DNA from: Zerene cesonia
Taxonomy: Eukaryota > Arthropoda > Insecta > Lepidoptera > Pieridae
Direction of reading: 5' to 3'
Assembly (NCBI RefSeq): GCF_012273895.1
Contig: NC_052114.1
Location: forward strand, 1,302,001 to 1,366,000
Length of the DNA: 64,000 nucleotides
Shown here: in pieces, positions 58,016-64,000 of the stretch
Layout of the letters: each line of letters opens with the position of its first letter
Position numbering within the stretch: the stretch's first letter is position 1
Notes under the pieces: generated by a model
The model's input: the letters and a program-made list of their open reading frames with translations, nothing else
Databases searched by the model: none
Told to the model about the DNA's origin: nothing
Translations under genes and position numbers: made by a program

Positions 58016-58910
58016 ACGTCCAAAAACGAAAAATTCTCTAAGTATAATAACAATCCAAAAAGTTGAGTGCTTTGCAAAATTGGATAATGAATTAAACAAG
58101 AGGAAAAACTTGAATAAAGGTTCGTAATGAAGTGATGTTCATTTAATTCCAGGCCAAAGTTTATATGGTGGTGTTTCCAATTTAGAATTATTATTAAATA
58201 TATGGGAAACGTTTGTATATATGAGTAATTACATATATTAAAAGAAAACAAAACTTTTAGCTTTTGTATCACTAAAGGTCAATACAATATTGCATCAACC
58301 TTTCCACCATATGTATATTTAATTGACAACTTCAAAAATCAATTCATTTCTTTCACGCTGGACTGGTCTAGAACCCGAATTTTCGTTAAGTCCAAGGTCC
58401 TAACCTGAACCACAGTTACTCTATATGAATCAACCAAGCAAAATTTTTGTACATAAAACCAAAATTCCAAGTAGTATACAAATGCATATGGGAGCTACAT
58501 GCAGCTACTTATTTATCAGAGAACAATACGACGGGAAACCATTCAGTTTGAATTGCTCCACTAACGATCATTCCCAAGAGATTGCTTTAACGTTCGCCTT
58601 TTGTCTAGAAAAATCAAAAAAACCTGTTTATTTTACTGACTACACTTGGAACTGGATATTACTTTTTTATAATGTAAATTGAACTTGACAAATTGAATAA
58701 AACTGCTTTAAGAATTCCTTTTAGTATTAACCTTCGACTGGAATTGGTACGATGGCTTCTAGAACTTTCAAGGTTTCACTATAGTGGAAAAGATGAGATG
58801 GGGAAGCAAAAATTCGTAAAGCGCAGAGTTTCTAATTACAACCATTTCTTCGCTGACCAACCAACCAAACGTAAATGCCTAATCTACTCAAGCACCACAC
58901 TTTATGATAA

Positions 58911-58980
58911 TACTAGACTCTCGTCCCGGCTTTGCCCGGATATCAAGATTCCTGTTTTATCCCAAGAGACTATTCAATGT
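58911..58980 (-). mobile_element. Hel-E 3' fragment
   Basis: ACTAGACTCTCGTCCCGGC, TTTGCCCGGATATCAAGATT, TTTTATCCCAAGAG. It retains the terminal CTAG, which supports the Helitron reading of Hel-E. Confidence 0.65.
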
Positions 58981-59111
58981 CAAATCAAATTCATATAAAT
59001 GAATGAATAATTGTCACTTGAGCTACACATGTCACTGTCAAAAGTTGTTGGGCAGTCTCAAACTATTGTATTAGTTTCAAGAATTGTATCCTGTTATTCG
59101 TAACTGTAGCT

Positions 59112-59165
59112 AACCCTCAGGAGGCCTGTGTCCCTTTAGTGGAAACACATATGCGCAGATGATAA
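59112..59165 (+). mobile_element. SINE-M 3' scrap
   Basis: ACCCTCAGGAGGCCTGTGTC, AGTGGAAACACATATG and CAGATGATAAT. Only the extreme 3' end remains. Confidence 0.55.
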
Positions 59166-59272
59166 TTTGTGGCTGAATCTAAGAAGTGTACAGGTGTTCT
59201 AAAAGGTATAGGTATTTTTTCTAAGAGCATACATAAAAAATACCTTACTATAGAAATGATCCTATGAAGTAC

Positions 59273-59468
59273 GGGACCGCCTCCTTGGTACAGTGGTTAA
59301 CGCGTGAGCGTAGAACCGAGGGGTCCTGGGTTCAATTCCCGGTAGGGACGCAAATATGTCTCGGTCGGGCAGGACACAGAAGGTTGATCACCTACTTGTC
59401 CGTAAAGAAAATCGATCAGTGAAACAGATGTACATCATCTGCCCCATACTAGGGGACAAGAGAATTCA
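59273..59468 (+). mobile_element. SINE-G, complete copy
   Basis: tRNA-like head: TCCTTGGTACAGTGGTTAA (A-box region), perfect B box GGTTCAATTCC within CCTGGGTTCAATTCCCGG. Body: CTCGGTCGGGCAGGACACAG, GATCACCTACTTGTCC, ATCGATCAGTGAAACAGATG, CATCTGCCCCATACTAGGGG. The tail is AT-rich. The head is closer to a true tRNA than that of SINE-M. No clear target duplication found by eye. Confidence 0.85.
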
Positions 59469-59804
59469 CTTATACATAAAAGAGACGTGTTGATAACATA
59501 ACTGATGACTGAAGAGCGGTTGAACGGATTAAAACAATATTGTTTGCTGGTATTGTTTTTCCTTTTGGATTAGAATGAAAACTGTTGAATATTTTGAAAA
59601 AGAGCAATACTCATTTCCAGCTGTTAATAAAATTCAATCTATGAAAAATAAACTATTTTCTGAAACAAAATTTATTTTGCTTTGTTCTTCTTTATATTCT
59701 TTATCTCCATATTATGCAAGAGACCCATTTTTTCACACGAGTCCATTGCGTCTTGAGCTTTAAAGGTTATAAAAGTTAAGCCAAAATCCTTGGAAACTAC
59801 AGGC
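59469..59804. other. No feature recognised
   Basis: A small + ORF (59575-59763) has no domain. Confidence 0.45.
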
Positions 59805-59893
59805 GTATTTACATTAAGGAAATTATCAGAGTGAAGCAGGCGCCAGCAAGGCGTCTTTAAAACCGATTAGCGGCTGAGTAGCTTCTATTCACT
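59805..59893 (+). repeat. Unnamed dispersed repeat, copy 2
   Basis: GTATTTACATTAAGG, AAGCAGGCGCCAGCAAGG and TTAAAACCGATTAGCGGC are the complements, in reverse order, of blocks at 32440-32540. Confidence 0.6.
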
Positions 59894-60024
59894 TGTTCTT
59901 TCTTTTTAACTGCATTATAATTGCGCTTTATATACTTTTTCTTTGCATTTAGAATCAAATTCACAAAAATATTTATACGAACTAAAATTAGCTTTTTAAT
60001 AAATATAATAATACATATAACATA

Positions 60025-60186
60025 TTTTTCCTTTCTTAATCCCTTCTCAATTTAAAGTCGGCAACCCATTTATAGAGGCGTAAGGTCTGCAATTGACCTT
60101 ACAACTCTCCAAATGTTCATAGGCGGTAGTAGCGCTTACTATCAGGCGACCCACCAGCTCCATTGCCGACTATGACATAAAAAAAC
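60025..60186 (+). mobile_element. H retroposon 3' half
   Basis: TTTAAAGTCGGCAACCCATT, ATTGACCTTACAACTCTCC, AGGCGGTAGTAGCGCTTAC, ATCAGGCGACCCACCAGC, GACTATGACATAAAAAA. 5' truncated. Confidence 0.8.
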
Positions 60187-61484
60187 TACTACTAAAAGTG
60201 TAGTATCATCTTTTTCCTTTTAATTGCAGCTAATATTGTTTGAATACTATCTATATATGATCATAAACGTATGTAATTCTCTCCGCCTGTCTCTAAAACT
60301 ATTAATGGGACTAACATTAGTCGTCTACGAGCATTTATTTTCACGTAACTTCCATAACTTTAACAGTACCAAGTTGGACGGTAAAAGATAAAACAAAAAT
60401 GTAACACGCAGTGATATCCACCGACATATTTCCATGGAGCATTTTGTAATTGAAAATATGGACCGCAAATTGAGAATTATAGCATCGTTGCACAATTCGT
60501 TGATTACATGGCAAAAAAGTATATGTATGGAGTGAAATTCGTATTTCGGACAAGTTGATTTGTAGCTTAGGGCGGGAGATCGTAAATCTACACTCTCATA
60601 CGTTTTGGATTCGCGGTTTTGCATTATCAACGGACGGATTGTGTAATTTTCTGTCTTAATTTAGTAGTTTGTTGAGAGCTTTGTAGGTTGTAGGGCATTT
60701 AAATACTTGTTAAATTAAGCTTCAATTATGATTTTAAGTGTGTAGATAAAGGTATAAAGAATACTTTTCATCAATATAATTTTATGACTTTGCAATGGGA
60801 TAGTGATTGTAAGGATTTTTATCTGCATACATATAATTCTCGTGTCACAAAGTTAGTTATCATACTCCTCTGAAACGACTGGACGGATTGTCATAAAATT
60901 TTGTGTTCATATTTGGTAGATTAAATGAAATGAGTGAAAAAGAAAAAAGGGATATTTATGGAACAGAGCAATTTTTGTTTTAAGTGTGTGTGTGACATGC
61001 ATTTAATATTCTCTTTATTAACCATATCACGATACATAAATACGAAAACAAATAAATGAAATATTAATATTTAAAACAACCAGCTCATAAAGCAAGGCTC
61101 TCAAGTTCAGAGCGGACAAGACAAATAATATCGCAGCTACAGCCAAGTGTTGCTAACCTAGCATTGCAGGACTTGCCAAATGTTTTGCGAACATAAATTA
61201 GTGAGAATTAGTTTGGCAAGTGTATTGCTAACGTTTATATCTACGATTATTTTAGGACGGTTCTTAATTTCTTGACATATGTTACGTATATAGAAATAAT
61301 GTGTTTGTATATTTATGTATAAGTACACGATTATTTAGTAGTTTGTAGATAACCATCTACAAACTATTTCTTTCAAAAATTATGAGCTCAAACTACGCGT
61401 TTTCTAGTTTGTACAGTATTATATTATATGTGCTTTTGTGTAACCATAAAACAAACTGTGCTAATGCAGATTATTGTCCAGCTC
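60187..61484. other. No gene; Helitron 5' piece and a hairpin
   Basis: 60822-60925 is a + strand Hel-B 5' fragment (AATTCTCGTGTCACAAAG, CATACTCCTCTGAAACG). 61339-61350 pairs perfectly with 61355-61366 around AACC (12-bp arms). Overlapping antisense ORFs at 60325-60630 have no domain. Confidence 0.5.
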
Positions 61485-61690
61485 TAAAAGAAATGCGCCA
61501 AAAAGGTTCTCGAATGGAGACCACATACTGCCGACGAAGCGTGGGACGACCTCCCACGAGATGGACAGACTACCTGTTCCGAGTGGCGGGGAGCCGCTGG
61601 ATGCAGGCCGCCAGTGACTGGTCGTGGTGGAAATCTTTGAGGGAGGCCTTTGACCAGCAGTGGACGTCCCACGGCTGGAACGACGACAAT
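61485..61690 (+). pseudogene. RTE-type LINE reverse transcriptase, C-terminal remnant
   Basis: In frame with an ORF ending at 61753, codons from about 61530 encode GRPPTRWTDYL, then AGSRWMQAASD, SWWKSLREAF and DQQWTSHGW. This spacing of GRP-x-x-RW, AG-x-x-W and EA(Y/F)-x-QQW is the familiar C-terminus of RTE-clade (BovB-like) LINE polyproteins, which would carry endonuclease and reverse transcriptase upstream. Those domains are absent, so this is a 5'-truncated dead copy. The ORF part before about 61485 and after about 61690 does not resemble the family. The high G+C against the AT-rich surroundings supports recent or foreign origin relative to the flanks. Confidence 0.75.
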
Positions 61691-63038
61691 AAATGCAATC
61701 AAAAATATCTTGTAAAAAAAAACAAGTCTCGCAGCTTAGCCTCTCTACCATAAAAAGTTATGAGATCCATGTAATACTAAGTCGGTTAATCTATTTAGTC
61801 TTTACTAAAAGGAACTTTTGTCTTAAGTTATTATCATGTCAATATTGAAAATATTTAACGTTTTAAACAAATACATCGACCAATTATATTAGATTCTTTA
61901 ATCTATCGCGGTTTCAGGTATATTGTACATTACATATTACAATTTAACCCCGGGCATATAGCATTTTTGTGTGTTTTCATAAATCACCTAACTGTTTTCG
62001 ATATATTTTCGATTTGTTTATATTTTATTCTGGACAAAATTATATTATTCAGAAGCTTTGACTGTATTCCATTATTCAAGAGTATTAGTCTACTTAATAA
62101 TAAAAACTACTAGAATAGTGACATGCGTAGCCCAAAAAAAGTAAAAATGACTAACATTACCACACCCATGTTGGCGGCACATACCAATTACGAAGTTAAT
62201 GATTCGTACTAAATGTTCAAGAGGTACTATTCTAGAATGGGCCATTACACGATAAAAATAATTCAACATGCTATAAACATGAATAATAGCGGTATATTTA
62301 ACTGAACGACCCACTTTAAGTTTGTACAAATGTTTTGAGATGAAAAATATCCTTAACAGATTTTATCGTTCGTAGAAAGTACATTATATTTCTATATGAC
62401 TATTCATGTTTTCCGTATTCATAATTTTAATGTTACATTCATTTTCCTTGATAAATGGAACAGAAAAAGTCTATAAGTAAATGCTATTCGCTATAACACG
62501 GGGCTTCCATCGCTGATACGGCAAAAGTCAAGAGTATTGTAGATTTATAAAAGCGCATGAGATTAACAGATAGGCGAAGCTTGACAACGAGCCTGTGGCC
62601 CACTTCTGCGCAAAAATATTGCATTTCTGCAGAAACAACCTGTCGATGATGTGTGATTATTAAGGAACACGCTTATTCGTATTCAAGAAATTGTTATTAT
62701 TTGCGTGTTTAATAAATGATAACAAATATATAGATTAGAATAATATTTTATCAGGTGTTTAGAAAATATAACATAAACAATCATAAATATACGTAGACGC
62801 AATATAAATATTTGATTCTCAGCTTCAAATCCTTTCTCTATTCGGATTCATTCCGATCCAAAAAGCTGACTTATCACGAGATAAAAATATTCAAATAACT
62901 TCCTTTAATGTCCACATTGGGAAATTTATCCATGGCGATTCAACTTTATGAAAAAATTTTCTTTGTAATTTATATATCTATTTATAACTAAAAATATCTG
63001 CCCGTGGAATATTGAAAAGATGCATTTGGTTTCTTTAT
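61691..63038. other. No feature recognised
   Basis: AT-rich; an antisense ORF at 62090-62329 has no domain. Confidence 0.45.
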
Positions 63039-63293
63039 GTCATAGCGGTCAACGTAGCTGCGGGGTGATGGCGTTCACCACTGACTGCCCTTGAACATTC
63101 GCAGAGGTAGTGCCTCTGCATATGCCCTGCCCGCTTTGACGACTGGAAAGAAGGAACGGACTAAATGGATGTGGAAAAAGAAACGGGCCCTCGACTCCCC
63201 CATTACCGAACGAAACACAGTAATATGCTACTATGTCACGCCGATCTTCTGTGGGTGTGTGGTACTGCCCCAGTGCGAGATAATTCGTGCCCT
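63039..63293 (-). mobile_element. H retroposon, near full length
   Basis: Antisense: GTCATAGCGGTCAACGTAGC, GAACATTCGCAGAGGTAGTG, GGAAAGAAGGAACGGAC, AACGAAACACAGTAATATGC, GTGGTACTGCCCCAGTGCGAG. Part of the middle is lost. A + ORF over it is incidental. Confidence 0.75.
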
Positions 63294-64000
63294 TTTATTT
63301 ATTTACTCTAGCTTAATATACAGTTTTTGTTTTCGTGAATAAGTGGCTCGCTATTCAATATAATAGCCTGTTTAATCATTTACACAAATACCTCTTTATA
63401 ATTGATATATAAACCTGTTGCCAACGCTGAAAAAATACAGTTAAGAGCGACCAGCAAAGCCACAATGCCTGAGATGAATAACATGATTAATTCCGATGTG
63501 TGTGTTTTCTTAAGGAAATGTATGAAAGATGTGTGTTCTGAATTCATAATCGTAATTTTTCGGCCCGTAATTCAGAACGCATGTCAGACAAATTTTGTTA
63601 TATCAATCTGAATTAATAAAAATGTATGTGGGTAACAGTGAAATTGTATAATCCTTAATTCGTAGAGGCATTCCGTCTGTTTGAGGCCGGCCTTGAGAAA
63701 AGGAAATTATGTGAGTACGAAAAATGTAACCAAGAAAGCGTTTTATAAAAAGGGGAAAGTATCGAATCTTTAATGAGACTTCATTCTTTCAAGTCGTTTG
63801 TTTGTCTCCAATATAATTAAAAAAGTTAGATTGGAGCGATGTAAAACTGCTAATTTGTTACAACGGATATTTTTCTATTTATGTTTCTTATTGTCGATGT
63901 GTATAATTTTTCGAGTTGAGAATATAATGGGATGATGGAATCCAGAAATAAACAAAGGATAATTATACACATATTAATATGTATATACATAATACAAAAT
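63294..64000. other. No feature recognised
   Basis: AT-rich; a + ORF at 63402-63611 has no domain. Confidence 0.45.

Noticed and set aside
57946..58272. 108-codon antisense ORF
   Set aside because: Starts in a Helitron-like element and continues through AT-rich DNA; no domain seen.
59273..59348. Real tRNA gene
   Set aside because: Although both promoter boxes are good, the sequence continues into a body shared with 42039-42192 and 55719-55786, so it is a SINE head.
60325..60630. 101-codon antisense ORF
   Set aside because: Cysteine and aromatic residues are scattered without motif; an overlapping ORF in another frame is equally open.

Overview
This is a eukaryotic, AT-rich, essentially gene-free window, most probably intergenic or intronic DNA of a lepidopteran insect (butterfly or moth). 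The taxon is inferred from repeat families I recognise as typical of Lepidoptera: tRNA-headed SINEs of the Metulj type ending in a GATGAT-type tail, very short non-autonomous Helitrons (rolling-circle transposons) with TC...CTAG ends, and a non-LTR retroposon with a 'GACATAAAAA' tail. I see no bacterial or viral gene organisation. No open frame could be called as a convincing host exon. The only protein-coding homology I recognise is the broken C-terminus of an RTE-type LINE reverse transcriptase near 61.5-61.7 kb.

Names used in the entries (my own labels). Hel-A: 3' end with a GCGCCCCGCGG motif. Hel-B: 5' end related to 'TCTCGTGTCACAG', 3' end GCCGGGTGCAGCTAG. Hel-AB: a chimera with a B 5' half and an A 3' half. 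Hel-C, D, E, I, J: further Helitron-like families. Strand is given as element orientation (TC = 5', CTAG = 3'). SINE-M: Metulj-like tRNA-derived SINE of about 300 bp. SINE-G: a second tRNA-derived SINE. H: a ~310 bp retroposon with a fixed 5' start and a GACATAAA tail. K: a foldback element with long internal inverted arms.

Layout. 0-5.6 kb: SINE fragments, two tRNA-head-only units, a tRNA-like cloverleaf, Helitrons and a TA-flanked inverted-repeat element (4898-5510). 5.6-13.2 kb: mostly unrecognised AT-rich DNA. 13.2-27.5 kb: the densest repeat zone, with H copies, complete SINE-M copies, a head-to-tail run of three Helitrons (20101-20642) and a perfect 26-bp hairpin (17949-18006). 27.5-36 kb: sparse, with an exactly 1000-N assembly gap (33945-34944). 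36-49 kb: SINE-M, Helitrons A, B, D and E, H, SINE-G and K, with a 39-bp inverted repeat made of two Helitron ends (48499-48638). 49-64 kb: mixed decayed repeats, the RTE remnant, two weak ORF candidates and a full SINE-G copy.

Nothing here works together as a pathway. The window is best read as a record of repeated insertion of rolling-circle transposons and retroposons, with local inverted duplications at transposon ends. I found no convincing new cellular system. The most unusual signals are the tandem and chimeric Helitrons and the palindromes at Helitron termini.
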